Shown in pieces: positions 27,777 to 37,295 of a DNA stretch of 64,000 nucleotides (the stretch's first letter is position 1; each line of letters begins with the position of its first letter). Made by a program: the position numbers and the translations under genes. The stretch is from Halomonadaceae bacterium T82-2 (lineage in GTDB: Bacteria; Pseudomonadota; Gammaproteobacteria; Pseudomonadales; Halomonadaceae). The notes under the pieces were generated by a model. That model was not told the DNA's origin. It ran no database searches and saw only the letters and a list, made by a program, of their open reading frames with translations. Where the stretch lies: the NCBI GenBank assembly GCA_001577635.1, contig LSBP01000001.1:310001-374000 (forward strand), written 5' to 3'.

Positions 27777-30098
27777 TCACTTCAAGAGACCACGGATCGC
27801 GTTGCGAAGTTCCTCGGAGGACTTGCCACCGAGTTTTTCATCGAGTTTCTCGTTCAGCTTGTCGACGGCCTTTTTCTTGGCTTCGTCCCTGGCAAGGCGG
27901 GTCAGCGACTTCTGGAAGGCCTTGCGGTCGAACGCGCACCACTGGCCCGGCTCGCCGGACAGGTCACCTTCACAGTGCACCGGCAGCGGCACTTTCTCGA
28001 GGCGCGGATTGACCTTGCAGGCGGCATCCGCGGTATCGACGAAGCGCGCCCGGGCATCGTAGTCGAAGCGCTGGGTGGGCAGGTTGACCTGGCCCTTGCC
28101 GGTCATCTCGATGCCGGGCAGCGTGATCAGCAGGTCATCGTTGTGGGCGACACCGTCGACGACCCGGGCACTGCCCTTGAGCTGGTCGAAGCGGGTGTCC
28201 GGGCTCCAGTCACGCTGGGTGGCCTCCCCCTCCAGGGCCGCCACGGCGGTACACAGCTCCTTCGAGACGTTGACGTTGAACACCGCCCCGTCGACGACGC
28301 GGAAGTCGGCCTTGCCGTTCAGGTTGCGCAGCAGCGTGTCGGCTTGGTTGGTCCGCGAGGTGAAGCTGCCGGACACATTGAGCCGGCCCCGCAGCGGCGA
28401 GGGCTTGCCGCTGTAGTCCTCGACCAGCGGCACCAGCTGCACGCCGTCGAGCGCGTCGCTGAAGCGCCAGTGAATCGGTGTCCGGCGCACATCGAGGCCG
28501 GCCTCGGCATGCAGCGTGCCGTCGTAGAGGCGGGCATCGAGACGCTGCAGCGTGAACTGCCCGTCACGCCCATGCAGCGCCAGCGAGGACTGCTCGAGGG
28601 TCATGCCCTTGACTACCAGCGAATCCAGGGACAGCTTGCCGTCCACTGCCAGCGTGCGCAGCGTGTCCACCGGCACCAGGTCGGCGCCCTGGGCGGCTTC
28701 GGTGGCCGCATAGGCCGGCGCCACACCCAGCGCATTCAGCAACGCCGCGGTATCCGCCTGCTTGCCCGGCGTCGTCTCCGGCGGCGGCAGGTAGCGGTCC
28801 AGATCGAGCGCGCCCCCCTGCAGATCGGCAGTCAGCGACTGCCCGTCGAGACCGGCGCCCAGCGAGCCGGTGAAGGTGGTGTCGTCAACGACCAGCTTCA
28901 GGCTGGTCAGTGTGGCCTGCTGCATATCGCCCTGGATCGGGCTGTTCAGCGCAACCTTGCTCAGTGCCTTGTCATCCGCGGTCGCCGGCGGCAGGCCCAT
29001 CCGGGTCAGCCAGGGGCGCAGCGACAACGGCGCCAGCTCGATCTTGCCGGTATAGCGCGGTGTCGTGTCGAGCCGGCTGACCGCCAGATTGCCGTTCAGC
29101 TCGAGGCCGTCGTCCCCGCTGACGGCCAGGTCGTTCAAGCGCGCGGTCGCGGCGTCGGTATCCGCCTCGGCGGCGAAGGTGGCCTTGAGCGACAGCGGCG
29201 ACTCCCCTAGCGCCGGATGCGCAAGACTCGCGTCCACCTCGGCGCCGTCGAGCCGGTAACGCCCCTGGCGGGTGTCGGCAATCAGCGAGTCGGCATCCAG
29301 GTCGAGCGTCTGCTGGCGATCCGGATAGGCCGGCAGATCGGTGGTGGTCTGCAACGCCAGCCCCTCGAGGACATAGCGCCCGTGCTGAAGCCCCAGCCGG
29401 GCCTTGCTCTTGAGCTTCACCTGACTGCGCACCGCCGGCTGGGTGCCGTCGATGACGAAATTGGCTTGCAGCGGGAAGGCACTGGCGGGATTGACATCGC
29501 TGGCATCCAGCGCAAAGTCCCGAACCGTGACATCCAGACCACTGCGCCGATCCAGATAGTGGACCTGGCCGTCACGCACCGCGATGCTGGCGATATCCAG
29601 CGCCACGCTGGGGGCGCCCGCTCCCTGCATGGCCGGGCCCGACGAGGCCGGCGCCAGCGCTTTGCGCGGCTGGCCCTCGGCATCGCCGAAGCGCTCGAGC
29701 AGCTGCTCCCAGTTGCCGTGCCCCTGCGCATCACGTTCCAGCGACAGCCGCAGGCCGTTCAGGGTCAGGCCGTCGATGGCGATCTCGCCCGACAGCAACG
29801 GCGCGAAGGCCAGGCTGACCTCGCCGCGGTCGATCGCCGCGAAGGCCTCGTCGTCGCGCTGCTGGTCGGGCAGCCAGGCGCGGGCATCCTCGACGCTGAC
29901 GCCGATGCGCGGATAGAAGGACCAGTTGAGCGGCCCGTCCAGCGCCAGATCCAGCCCGGTCTGCTCGTGCACGGCCTCGACAAGGCGCGGCTTGAGCTCG
30001 TTGGGATCGAAGAACGTGGTGACGTAGACGACCGCTGCCACGACCACCAGCCCCAGCACGCCGACGGCCGCGAGCAGAATCCGCACCAGCCTCTTCAT
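27777..30098 (-). CDS. AsmA-family envelope protein
   Basis: ATG at 30098 with AGGAGGAA upstream starts a 773-residue protein. A single N-terminal membrane anchor ([20 protein letters not shown], followed by [12 protein letters not shown]) is typical of AsmA. The AsmA N-terminal domain follows ([20 protein letters not shown]), then a long beta-rich periplasmic body and the AsmA_2 region ([36 protein letters not shown]). The C-terminus ends in a charged helical tail ([20 protein letters not shown]). AsmA-like proteins bridge inner and outer membranes and affect phospholipid or LPS transport. The gene starts 4 bases inside the GNAT stop (ATGA overlap). Confidence 0.9.
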   Translation of the reverse strand: MKRLVRILLAAVGVLGLVVVAAVVYVTTFFDPNELKPRLVEAVHEQTGLDLALDGPLNWSFYPRIGVSVEDARAWLPDQQRDDEAFAAIDRGEVSLAFAPLLSGEIAIDGLTLNGLRLSLERDAQGHGNWEQLLERFGDAEGQPRKALAPASSGPAMQGAGAPSVALDIASIAVRDGQVHYLDRRSGLDVTVRDFALDASDVNPASAFPLQANFVIDGTQPAVRSQVKLKSKARLGLQHGRYVLEGLALQTTTDLPAYPDRQQTLDLDADSLIADTRQGRYRLDGAEVDASLAHPALGESPLSLKATFAAEADTDAATARLNDLAVSGDDGLELNGNLAVSRLDTTPRYTGKIELAPLSLRPWLTRMGLPPATADDKALSKVALNSPIQGDMQQATLTSLKLVVDDTTFTGSLGAGLDGQSLTADLQGGALDLDRYLPPPETTPGKQADTAALLNALGVAPAYAATEAAQGADLVPVDTLRTLAVDGKLSLDSLVVKGMTLEQSSLALHGRDGQFTLQRLDARLYDGTLHAEAGLDVRRTPIHWRFSDALDGVQLVPLVEDYSGKPSPLRGRLNVSGSFTSRTNQADTLLRNLNGKADFRVVDGAVFNVNVSKELCTAVAALEGEATQRDWSPDTRFDQLKGSARVVDGVAHNDDLLITLPGIEMTGKGQVNLPTQRFDYDARARFVDTADAACKVNPRLEKVPLPVHCEGDLSGEPGQWCAFDRKAFQKSLTRLARDEAKKKAVDKLNEKLDEKLGGKSSEELRNAIRGLLK

Positions 30099-30541
30099 TG
30101 GCTTCCTCCTGCAGGGGGTGTCTTGAGTTCGAAAAAGCCGCCGCCCTCCTCGAGCCGATAGCCCATGCGGACCAGCAGCAGCTGGCTTTCCAGCGGCAGG
30201 TGGCGGGTCTCTATGCGCAGCGGCGTCTCCCCCGCCGCCGCGGCGACCAGCGTCATCAACCGTGAACCGACACCACGGCGGCGTGTAGGCCGGCGCACGC
30301 AGAAGTGCGACAGCCACCAGGCATCGGGCGACTTGCGCACACTGACCGCGCCCAGCAGGCGGTCGTTGAACAGGGCGGCATGAAAGACGCCGCCCGACTC
30401 GAGATGGTCGCGGATGAATGCATCGACGGGCAGCGGCAGCCAGTCGGCCTCGGCATCCTGATAGATACGCGCCAGATCGATCCCCACCTGGGGATCCTCG
30501 CCCCAGCGCGCGTGATCGACTTCCTCCAGTGTAACCGGCAT
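30095..30541 (-). CDS. GNAT acetyltransferase, PanZ/PanM-like
   Basis: The start at 30541 has GGGAGGGAGC upstream and begins MPVTLEEVDHARW; a longer frame lacks similarity. The 148-residue GNAT has the acetyl-CoA loop RRPTRRRGVGSRLM. The segment ALFNDRLLGAVSVRKSPDAW closely resembles the PanZ (PanM) sequence ARFNERLLAAV followed by RRRGVG. PanZ promotes self-cleavage of aspartate decarboxylase PanD and couples it to CoA level. The protein is slightly longer than E. coli PanZ, so the assignment is probable but not certain. It shares an ATGA overlap with the AsmA-like gene. Confidence 0.65.
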   Translation of the reverse strand: MPVTLEEVDHARWGEDPQVGIDLARIYQDAEADWLPLPVDAFIRDHLESGGVFHAALFNDRLLGAVSVRKSPDAWWLSHFCVRRPTRRRGVGSRLMTLVAAAAGETPLRIETRHLPLESQLLLVRMGYRLEEGGGFFELKTPPAGGSQ

Positions 30542-30730
30542 GCCTGCTCCCTCCCGTGGTGCCACGAATCCCGCCGTCGATGACCCCGCATTGTAGCGGA
30601 TGGCCATTGCGATTCTCTATAATGACAGGCTCGGCACGGGACGCGCAGGCCGCCACACTCCGGTTTCCGCCACGCGTCCCGCCAACTTACTGTTGCCCGG
30701 CGCGCGAGCGCCCGGAAGGGAGAGCGGCCA

Positions 30731-31324
30731 ATGCCCGAGCGAATCGCCACGGTATCGCGAGACACGTCCGAGACTCAGATCACGGTCACCGTCAACCTGG
30801 ACGGCCAGGGACGCTTCAATGCCGACACCGGCGTGCCGTTTCTCGACCACATGCTCGACCAGATCGCCCGCCACGGGCTGGTCGACCTGGATATCGTCGC
30901 CAGGGGCGATCTGCACATCGACGACCACCATACCGTCGAGGACATCGGCATCACGCTCGGCCAGGCCTTCGACAAGGCGATCGGCGACAAGCGCGGCATC
31001 CGCCGCTACGGCCATGCCTACGTGCCGCTCGACGAAGCCCTGTCCCGGGTGGTGATCGACTTCTCCGGCCGCCCCGGACTGGCCATGGATGTCGAGTTCA
31101 CCCGCGCCAGCATCGGTCGCCTGGACACCCAGCTGTTCTGGGAGTTCTTCCAGGGCTTCGTCAACCACGCCCGGGTGACGCTGCATATCGATAACCTCAA
31201 GGGGTTCAACGCGCACCACCAGGCCGAGACCATCTTCAAGGCCTTCGGTCGCGCCCTGCGCATGGCCGTCGAACCGGACCCGCGCATGGCCGGGCAGATG
31301 CCGTCCACCAAGGGCAGCCTTTGA
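30731..31324 (+). CDS. hisB: Imidazoleglycerol-phosphate dehydratase
   Basis: A 197-residue, single-function HisB, lacking the histidinol phosphatase half found in enterobacteria. The Mn-binding histidines are in [17 protein letters not shown] and [16 protein letters not shown], and repeat as [19 protein letters not shown]. It performs the sixth step of histidine synthesis, forming imidazole-acetol phosphate. It is the first of four his genes on the plus strand, and its 22-base gap to hisH suggests an operon. Confidence 0.97.
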   Translation: MPERIATVSRDTSETQITVTVNLDGQGRFNADTGVPFLDHMLDQIARHGLVDLDIVARGDLHIDDHHTVEDIGITLGQAFDKAIGDKRGIRRYGHAYVPLDEALSRVVIDFSGRPGLAMDVEFTRASIGRLDTQLFWEFFQGFVNHARVTLHIDNLKGFNAHHQAETIFKAFGRALRMAVEPDPRMAGQMPSTKGSL

Positions 31325-31346
31325 TCAGTAACCGCGAGGAGCGAGC

Positions 31347-31988
31347 ATGACGATCGCCGTCATCGACTATGGCATGGGCAATCTCCACTCCGTGGCCAAG
31401 GCCCTGGAGCACGTCACCCACGAACACGTGGTGATCACCCGCGACGCCCGCTCGATCCGTGGCGCCACACGCATCGTGCTGCCCGGCCAGGGCGCCATCC
31501 GCGACTGCATGGGCGAGCTGCAGCGCACCGAACTGCAGGGCCTGGTCAAGGAACTGCTGGACGATGAGGGCAAGCCGCTGCTGGGCATCTGCGTCGGCCA
31601 GCAGATGCTCATGGAGCACAGCGAGGAGAACGGCGGAGTCACCTGCCTGGGCTACCTGCCGGGCAGCGTGCGCCGTTTCAGCCAGGAGATGCACGACGCA
31701 GACGGCCGCCGCCTGAAGATCCCCCACATGGGCTGGAACCAGGTCACTCAGCATCATCCGCACCCGCTCTGGGAAGGCATCAGCGACGGTGCCCGCTTCT
31801 ACTTCGTGCATGGCTACTACGTCGAGGCCGAGCGCGACGAGGACGTCTTCGGCACCACCCGCTACGGTGATGTCACCGCCCATGTAGCCACCGGCCGCGA
31901 CAGCGTCTTCGCCGTGCAGTTCCACCCCGAGAAGAGTGCCGACGCAGGACTGCGCCTGCTGGAAAACTTCGTCAACTGGACGCCCTGA
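31347..31988 (+). CDS. hisH: Imidazole glycerol phosphate synthase, glutaminase subunit
   Basis: A 213-residue class I glutamine amidotransferase. The nucleophile elbow is [14 protein letters not shown], the oxyanion-strand region is [15 protein letters not shown], and the His-Glu pair is in [15 protein letters not shown]. It releases ammonia that channels into HisF. It is followed by hisA after 71 bases. Confidence 0.97.
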   Translation: MTIAVIDYGMGNLHSVAKALEHVTHEHVVITRDARSIRGATRIVLPGQGAIRDCMGELQRTELQGLVKELLDDEGKPLLGICVGQQMLMEHSEENGGVTCLGYLPGSVRRFSQEMHDADGRRLKIPHMGWNQVTQHHPHPLWEGISDGARFYFVHGYYVEAERDEDVFGTTRYGDVTAHVATGRDSVFAVQFHPEKSADAGLRLLENFVNWTP

Positions 31989-32059
31989 GCCCGGCGTTCA
32001 CCGCCGTCACACTGGATAGATCGCGCTCCGGCCCAGCCGGGCGCTCACGAGGACACGAC

Positions 32060-32809
32060 ATGCTGGTTATTCCCGCCATCGATCTCAAGGACGGCCAATG
32101 CGTCCGCCTCAAGCAGGGGCGAATGGACGACGCCACCACCTACGGCGACGACCCGGTCGCCATGGCCGCGCGCTGGGTCGAGGCCGGTGCCCGCCGTCTG
32201 CACCTGGTCGATCTCAACGGCGCCTTCGAGGGCAAGCCGGTCAACGGCGAGGCGGTCACCGCCATCGCCCGCGCCTACCCCGAGCTGCCGATCCAGATCG
32301 GCGGCGGCATACGCAGTGCGCAGACCATCGAGCACTACCTCGAGGCCGGCGTGTCCTACGTGATCATCGGCACCCAGGCGGTCAAGCAGCCGGCCTTCGT
32401 CACCGAGATGTGCCGGCTGTTCGAGGGCCACGTGATCGTCGGCCTCGACGCCCGCGACGGCTTCGTCGCCACCGACGGCTGGGCCGAGGTGTCGACGCTC
32501 AAGGCCACCGAACTGGCCAAACGCTTCGCCGACGACGGCGTGTCGTCGATCGTCTACACCGACATCGCCCGCGACGGCATGATGCAGGGCGTCAACCTCG
32601 ACGCCACCGTCGATCTGGCCCGCGAGGGCGGCCTGCCGGTGATCGCCTCGGGCGGGGTCACCAACCTCGACGACATCCGCGGCCTGGCCGAGGTCGCCGA
32701 CCAGGGCATCCTCGGCGCCATCACCGGCCGTGCCATCTACGAAGGCAGCCTCGACGTCGCCGCGGCCCAGCGCCTGTGCGACAGCCTCGACACAACCCGC
32801 AAGGAGTGA
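32060..32809 (+). CDS. hisA: Phosphoribosylformimino-5-aminoimidazole carboxamide ribotide isomerase
   Basis: A 249-residue (beta/alpha)8 barrel. The N-terminus [20 protein letters not shown] holds the first catalytic Asp (Asp8), and [20 protein letters not shown] holds the second. Phosphate-binding loops are QIGGGIRS and ASGGVTN. It opens the ribose ring of ProFAR. The ribosome-binding site is GAGGACACGAC. Confidence 0.97.
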   Translation: MLVIPAIDLKDGQCVRLKQGRMDDATTYGDDPVAMAARWVEAGARRLHLVDLNGAFEGKPVNGEAVTAIARAYPELPIQIGGGIRSAQTIEHYLEAGVSYVIIGTQAVKQPAFVTEMCRLFEGHVIVGLDARDGFVATDGWAEVSTLKATELAKRFADDGVSSIVYTDIARDGMMQGVNLDATVDLAREGGLPVIASGGVTNLDDIRGLAEVADQGILGAITGRAIYEGSLDVAAAQRLCDSLDTTRKE

Positions 32810-32814
32810 TCACC

Positions 32815-33588
32815 ATGGGTCTGGCCAAGCGCATCATCCCCTGCCTCGACGTCGACGCCGGCCGTGTGGTCAAGGGCGTCAACTTCGTCGGCATCCGCGA
32901 CGCCGGCGACCCGGTGGAAATCGCCAAGCGTTACAACCAGCAGGGTGCCGACGAGATCACCTTCCTCGATATCACCGCCAGCCACGAGGACCGCGCAACC
33001 ACCGTCGAGATGGTCGAGCGCATCGCCGGCGAGGTGTTCATACCGCTGACCGTGGGCGGGGGCATCCGCACCTGCGAGGATATCCGCACCATGCTCAACG
33101 CCGGCGCGGACAAGGTCTCGATCAACACCGCCGCGGTGACCAATCCCGAGTTTGTCCGCGAGGCCACCGAGCGCTTCGGCAGCCAGTGCATCGTGGTGGC
33201 AATCGACGCCAAGCGTGTCAGCGCCGAGGGCGAGGCGCCGCGCTGGGAGATCTTCACCCACGGCGGACGCAAACCCACCGGGCTCGATGCCATCGACTGG
33301 GCGCGCAAGATGGTCAACTACGGCGCCGGCGAGCTGCTGCTGACCAGCATGGATCGCGACGGCACCAAGGCCGGCTTCGACCTGGAGCTGACCCGCGCGA
33401 TCTCCGAGGCCGTGGCGGTGCCGGTGATCGCCTCCGGCGGGGTCGGCAATCTCGACCACCTGGTGGAAGGCGTGACCCAAGGCGCCGCGGACGCGGTTCT
33501 CGCCGCAAGCATCTTCCATTTCGGCGAATACACCATCCCCGATGCCAAGCGCTACATGAACGAACACGGTATCGAGATGCGCCTGTAA
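32815..33588 (+). CDS. hisF: Imidazole glycerol phosphate synthase, cyclase subunit
   Basis: ATG at 32815, six bases after hisA with AAGGAGTGA spanning the hisA stop, starts a 257-residue barrel paralogous to His[21 protein letters not shown] holds catalytic Asp11, and [15 protein letters not shown] holds Asp130. [13 protein letters not shown] and [13 protein letters not shown] bind phosphates. It cyclises PRFAR with ammonia from HisH to IGP and AICAR. hisI/hisE are not nearby. Confidence 0.97.
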   Translation: MGLAKRIIPCLDVDAGRVVKGVNFVGIRDAGDPVEIAKRYNQQGADEITFLDITASHEDRATTVEMVERIAGEVFIPLTVGGGIRTCEDIRTMLNAGADKVSINTAAVTNPEFVREATERFGSQCIVVAIDAKRVSAEGEAPRWEIFTHGGRKPTGLDAIDWARKMVNYGAGELLLTSMDRDGTKAGFDLELTRAISEAVAVPVIASGGVGNLDHLVEGVTQGAADAVLAASIFHFGEYTIPDAKRYMNEHGIEMRL

Positions 33589-33614
33589 CGACGATCGCCG
33601 CCTTCGTCTCGACC

Positions 33615-34397
33615 CTATTGCCAGCCGAGGCGCGACGCCTCCTTCAGGGCCTTGTCGAGCTGCGCCTCGGCAAGGCCCTGCAATTCGTCCGCCAGCGCCT
33701 CGCGCTGCGCCGACTCCAGTGGCATCGCCTCGCTCTCCGACCCGGCCAGCCACGCCGCCAGATTGATCAGGTCATGCTGACGGCCGAGGCGCTTGGCCAG
33801 CCGCTTGAGCCGCCGCGGGTCGACTCGGGGCGGCTCGCCCTTCACTCGTTCACGCAATTCCTGCTGATAGGTCAGATACTTCACCCACTTGCGCCAGCGA
33901 TGGCAGCGCGCCGGATCGCGTGACGCGGCACACGTCTCGGCCAGACGACGCGCCTTGCGCCGGGTGCGACGGTAGCCCGCCTTGACCTGACTGCCTGTCA
34001 GCGGCTCGGCCCGCCAGTTGGCCGCCTCGCGGACGAATTCCGCCTCGAGCACTTGGCGATCCGCACCGGCGGTCTCGTCGAGCGACGCCACCAGGGCGGC
34101 ACGCAGCCGGGCCACGACGGGGCGCAATTCAGGGCTCAGGCGTGGCAGCGCCCAGCCCAGCATGGCGTGGCGCACCCGCGCCTCGCGAGGGCCTTCCAGG
34201 CGCTTGGCAATCGCCCGGGGCGTGGCCTCACGGGCCTTGATCGCCGCTTTCGGGCGCTCGGCGCGCTGCAGCTGGCGGGCGGCGCGCAGACGCTTGCAGG
34301 TCAGGCGCAGCTCGTGGACGTCGTCATCGTCAAGCGGCGTGGCCAGTCGCCGGCGCGCCTCATCGATGCATACCAGCGGCCACTGACGGTACTTCAT
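33615..34397 (-). CDS. CHAD-domain protein
   Basis: A 260-residue, strongly basic, helical protein matching CHAD. The signature histidine and lysine-rich helices are VHELRLTCKRLRAARQLQ near residues 27-45, GYRRTRRKARRL near 142-153, and HRWRKWVKYLTYQQEL near 165-180. CHAD domains bind inorganic polyphosphate through these basic surfaces and are often found at polyphosphate granules. There is no CYTH phosphatase domain attached or adjacent. It converges with hisF, 26 bases away. Confidence 0.85.
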   Translation of the reverse strand: MKYRQWPLVCIDEARRRLATPLDDDDVHELRLTCKRLRAARQLQRAERPKAAIKAREATPRAIAKRLEGPREARVRHAMLGWALPRLSPELRPVVARLRAALVASLDETAGADRQVLEAEFVREAANWRAEPLTGSQVKAGYRRTRRKARRLAETCAASRDPARCHRWRKWVKYLTYQQELRERVKGEPPRVDPRRLKRLAKRLGRQHDLINLAAWLAGSESEAMPLESAQREALADELQGLAEAQLDKALKEASRLGWQ

Positions 34398-34424
34398 GCT
34401 TGCCTCCCGGCGCCCCCGTGGGCG

Positions 34425-35024
34425 TCACTCCAGGCTCAGGCCGAGGTTGCTGACGCCGTCGTTGCGCCCCAGACGACGCAGCGCCTTGAGCGCCTCGCGG
34501 TCGAGCCGCGCCTCGGCGGCTTCCAGCACCGCTTCCTGGAAGTCGCGCTCGTCGGCCATCAGCGGGTGCTCGCGCAGGCGCGTGGCGGCCCGCTCGGCGT
34601 CGTCCTCCTCGGCCTCCTCGGTCATCTCGACGACGGCCTGCACCCCGCTCTTCGACAGGCCGCTGATCGTCAGCGGCGCATCGGGCGTCTCGCCCTGCAG
34701 CGCGTCGAGCAGGGTCGACAGGGCCATCATCACCTCCACGGCCCGGCGCGCCCCGAAGCTCTCGTCATCCTCGGGGGGCTCCGCCTCGCTCAGCTTGTCC
34801 GCCTGACGGGCGAAGTCGATCTTCGCCTCGCGCACCATCAGCGATTCCCAGGCCAGATCGAGCACCACGCGCAGCGTCCCGGGGTCACCCTGCCCGGTCA
34901 TCTGTGCGTACAGGCCGTAATTGGGCAGCAGCCGTTCGCACAGCGCCGCCATGAACGCGATCTGCTGGCGGCGGCTCAGGGCGCGCAGGCGGGCCTTGAA
35001 GCCCTCTCGGGGGGTCGCTGTCAT
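34425..35024 (-). CDS. YjaG family protein (DUF416)
   Basis: A 199-residue protein matching DUF416: FKARLRALSRRQQIAFMAAL then CERLLPNYGLYAQ at the N-terminus, LDLAWESL, and DESFGARRAVEVMMALSTLL in the middle. It is acidic and helical with no membrane segment. Function is unknown. The ribosome-binding site is AAGGAG. The gap to the CHAD gene downstream is 27 bases, so they may be co-transcribed. Confidence 0.82.
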   Translation of the reverse strand: MTATPREGFKARLRALSRRQQIAFMAALCERLLPNYGLYAQMTGQGDPGTLRVVLDLAWESLMVREAKIDFARQADKLSEAEPPEDDESFGARRAVEVMMALSTLLDALQGETPDAPLTISGLSKSGVQAVVEMTEEAEEDDAERAATRLREHPLMADERDFQEAVLEAAEARLDREALKALRRLGRNDGVSNLGLSLE

Positions 35025-35050
35025 GGGGTCTCCTTGTTATCCGCGGCCGA

Positions 35051-35359
35051 TCATGGCCAGAACAGCTCGGCGCTCACCCGGCCGCCGGCGTCGAAAACGA
35101 TGCCTTCGGCACGCAACCGCTCGCGCTGGCGCACGGCGCCGCCATGCTCGGTGACGCGTCGCGAGGCATTGATCACCCGGTGCCAGGGCAGGCCGTGGCC
35201 ATCAGGCAGGTGGCGCATGGCACTGCCGACCATGCGTGCCGTGGCGCCTTCGGTCATCTTCGCCACCCGGCCATAGGTGGTCACCCGGCCTTCGGGAATC
35301 TGGGCCACGATGGTGTAGATCTGTTCGAGCAGGTCCGCGCGGGGCATGTCCGACTCCAT
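35051..35359 (-). CDS. Alkyltransferase-like protein (ATL, MGMT family)
   Basis: A 102-residue protein related to O6-alkylguanine alkyltransferase. The catalytic motif reads PWHRVINASRRV: tryptophan replaces the reactive cysteine of PCHRV, the defining ATL feature. The DNA-binding helix (VTTYGRVAKMTEGATARMVG) and the arginine finger are kept. ATL proteins bind alkylated guanine and hand it to nucleotide excision repair; uvrA is also in this window but 14 kb away. Confidence 0.93.
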   Translation of the reverse strand: MESDMPRADLLEQIYTIVAQIPEGRVTTYGRVAKMTEGATARMVGSAMRHLPDGHGLPWHRVINASRRVTEHGGAVRQRERLRAEGIVFDAGGRVSAELFWP

Positions 35360-35482
35360 GGTTCCTCAGGCTGTCGGCCCCATTATGGCACCACCAGCCG
35401 GACGCGGGGACCACCAACCACCGCCCCCGCGGGCGACGAGATTCACTGGACGCCGGTGGAGCGCGTATCCGATGATGGCCGC

Positions 35483-36166
35483 ATGCATATCTACTTCCTC
35501 CAGCATGCCGCCCACGCCGGGCCCGCCCGTCTCGCCGACTGGCTCGCCGGCATGGGGCACAGCCACAATACCTGCCATCTGTACGCCGACGAGGCCCCGC
35601 CACGCCTCGAGGACTGCGACGCGCTGATCCTGCTCGACGGCCCCCAGGCCCACGACGACACCGCGGCCCACCCCTGGCTGAAACGGGAGACCAAGCTGCT
35701 CGACCGGGCGCTGAAGAGCGGCAAGCCGGTTCTGGGCATCGGCCTCGGGGCGCGGCTGATCGCCGCCCGGCTCGGTGCCATCATCTCCCGCGGCACCCAC
35801 GCCGAGGCCGGCTGGCAGACCGTGACCCTGGCTGCGGAGAGCCCCTTCGACCTGCCCGAGCAGTTCGAGGCCTTTCTCTGGCACCGCGACATCTTCGGCC
35901 TGCCCGAGGACGCCCTGCCGCTGGGCGGCACCGCGGCCAGCCCGGTGCAGGGCTTCGCCTGGGACGCCGGCCGGGTTGTCGCCCTGCAGTGTCATCTGGA
36001 AGCCACCGCCGCCAGCGCCACCGCCCTGCTCGACCATGAACCCCTGCCCGCCGAAGGCCCCTACGTGCAGAGCCGCGAGGCGATTCTCGCCGACCCGCGG
36101 CGCTTCGACCGGCTGGCGCCGCTGCTCGACCGGGTGCTGAGTCGCTGGCTCGTCGGCGCCTCCTGA
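35483..36166 (+). CDS. Class I glutamine amidotransferase-like protein lacking the catalytic cysteine
   Basis: ATG at 35483 is the first start that gives a family-like N-terminus (MHIYFLQHAAHAGPARLADW). The 227-residue protein resembles YfeJ-type/GuaA-like amidotransferases: CDALILLDGPQAHDD, a nucleophile elbow region KPVLGIGLGARLIAARLG and the HxE motif in VVALQCHLEATAAS. At the elbow, where active proteins have GICLGAQ, this has Gly87 in place of Cys. The His and Glu of the triad remain. It is therefore probably inactive as a glutaminase. It may bind a ligand or act in another way. No partner synthetase is adjacent. The ribosome-binding site is not obvious, so the start is uncertain. Confidence 0.8.
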   Translation: MHIYFLQHAAHAGPARLADWLAGMGHSHNTCHLYADEAPPRLEDCDALILLDGPQAHDDTAAHPWLKRETKLLDRALKSGKPVLGIGLGARLIAARLGAIISRGTHAEAGWQTVTLAAESPFDLPEQFEAFLWHRDIFGLPEDALPLGGTAASPVQGFAWDAGRVVALQCHLEATAASATALLDHEPLPAEGPYVQSREAILADPRRFDRLAPLLDRVLSRWLVGAS

Positions 36167-36197
36167 GCGCAGGCCCGCCCGAGCCTCGGCGCTGCCG

Positions 36198-37295
36198 CTA
36201 CTGGCGTGTCGGTGCCGCCTGCCATGCCTCGGCGAAGGCCAGGCAGCTGTCCCAGTCGCCGACGTGCAGGAAGTGCTGATCGTCGTGCTTCTCCAGCTGA
36301 TAGCGGTACATGGGGTCGTAGTATTCGGTCAGCAGCGGCGCCAGCCAGGCCTCGTGGGCCTGGCGGTTGCCGCGCTCGTGCTCGCGGAAGGCCAGTTCCT
36401 GCAGCCGCGCCAGCCGCGCCAGCCGGGCGCCGCCGAGACGCTTGCGCAGGCGTCGCAGGGCGCCGGAAAGCTGCTTGCGCATCAGCGCCCAGCCCAGCCA
36501 TTCACCGTACTGCGTGGCATAGATCGCCCACAGGTCCTCGATGTAGTCCTTGTGGATACGCGCCAGCCGCCAGTCCAGCGGCATCTCGACGCGGATGCGC
36601 GGGGCCCGCTCCATCCCGCGCCAGAAGCTCAGCGGAATGTTGGCATTGCCGATGTGGCGCGACTCGTCCTCGACCACGCAGGCGCCGTCCCGCGCCAGCA
36701 GCCCGAGGCCCATGGCGTGCTCGAAATCGATCTGGCTCGGCGCCGGCAGCGGGTGCCGGCCGAAGGCCGAGCCCTTGTGGCGGGCACAGCCCTCCAGGTC
36801 GAGACCGTGGCTCAGCCGCTGGATCAGTTCGGTCTTGGCGCAGCCGGTCAGCCCGCCGACCACCAGCAGCGGCTGCTCGGCGGCGGCGTCGATGCGCCGG
36901 CACAGCGCCTGGCGCATGGCCTTCCAGCCGCCGCGGATGCGCGGGCGCGTGACCCCCGCCTCGGCCAGCCACTGCTGGGCGATCTGCGAACGCAGCCCGC
37001 CGCGGAAGCAGTAGAGCAGGGCATCCGGGTGCGCCTCGACCACGCGCCGCCAGGCGGCCACCCGCTCGCGGCGCAGACGCCCGCTGACCAGTTGCTCGCC
37101 CAGCGCGATCGCCGCATCCTGACCGTGGGTCTTATAGTGGATGCCGACCCGGTGGCGCTCCGCGTCGTCCATCAGCGGCAGGTTGATCGCGCCGGGCAGC
37201 GCGCCCTGGGCGAACTCCACCGGCGCGCGCACGTCGATCAGCACCCGCCCCTCGGCCAGCCAGCCCAGATCGGGCTCGACCGTCGGCAGGGTCAT
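36198..37295 (-). CDS. selU: tRNA 2-selenouridine synthase
   Basis: A 365-residue protein with an N-terminal rhodanese domain (LIDVRAPVEFAQGALPGAIN; active Cys in LLYCFRGGLRSQ) and a C-terminal P-loop domain. The P-loop reads GGLTGCAKTELIQ, with Ala before the Lys where Gly is usual. The enzyme replaces sulfur of 2-thiouridine at tRNA wobble position 34 with selenium, through a geranylated intermediate, using selenophosphate. It directly overlaps selD, its selenium donor gene, by four bases (ATGA). Confidence 0.95.
   Translation of the reverse strand: MTLPTVEPDLGWLAEGRVLIDVRAPVEFAQGALPGAINLPLMDDAERHRVGIHYKTHGQDAAIALGEQLVSGRLRRERVAAWRRVVEAHPDALLYCFRGGLRSQIAQQWLAEAGVTRPRIRGGWKAMRQALCRRIDAAAEQPLLVVGGLTGCAKTELIQRLSHGLDLEGCARHKGSAFGRHPLPAPSQIDFEHAMGLGLLARDGACVVEDESRHIGNANIPLSFWRGMERAPRIRVEMPLDWRLARIHKDYIEDLWAIYATQYGEWLGWALMRKQLSGALRRLRKRLGGARLARLARLQELAFREHERGNRQAHEAWLAPLLTEYYDPMYRYQLEKHDDQHFLHVGDWDSCLAFAEAWQAAPTRQ

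Noticed and set aside
30731..31324. HisB as a bifunctional histidinol-phosphatase/dehydratase
   Set aside because: The 197-residue protein contains only the dehydratase; no HAD domain is fused or adjacent.
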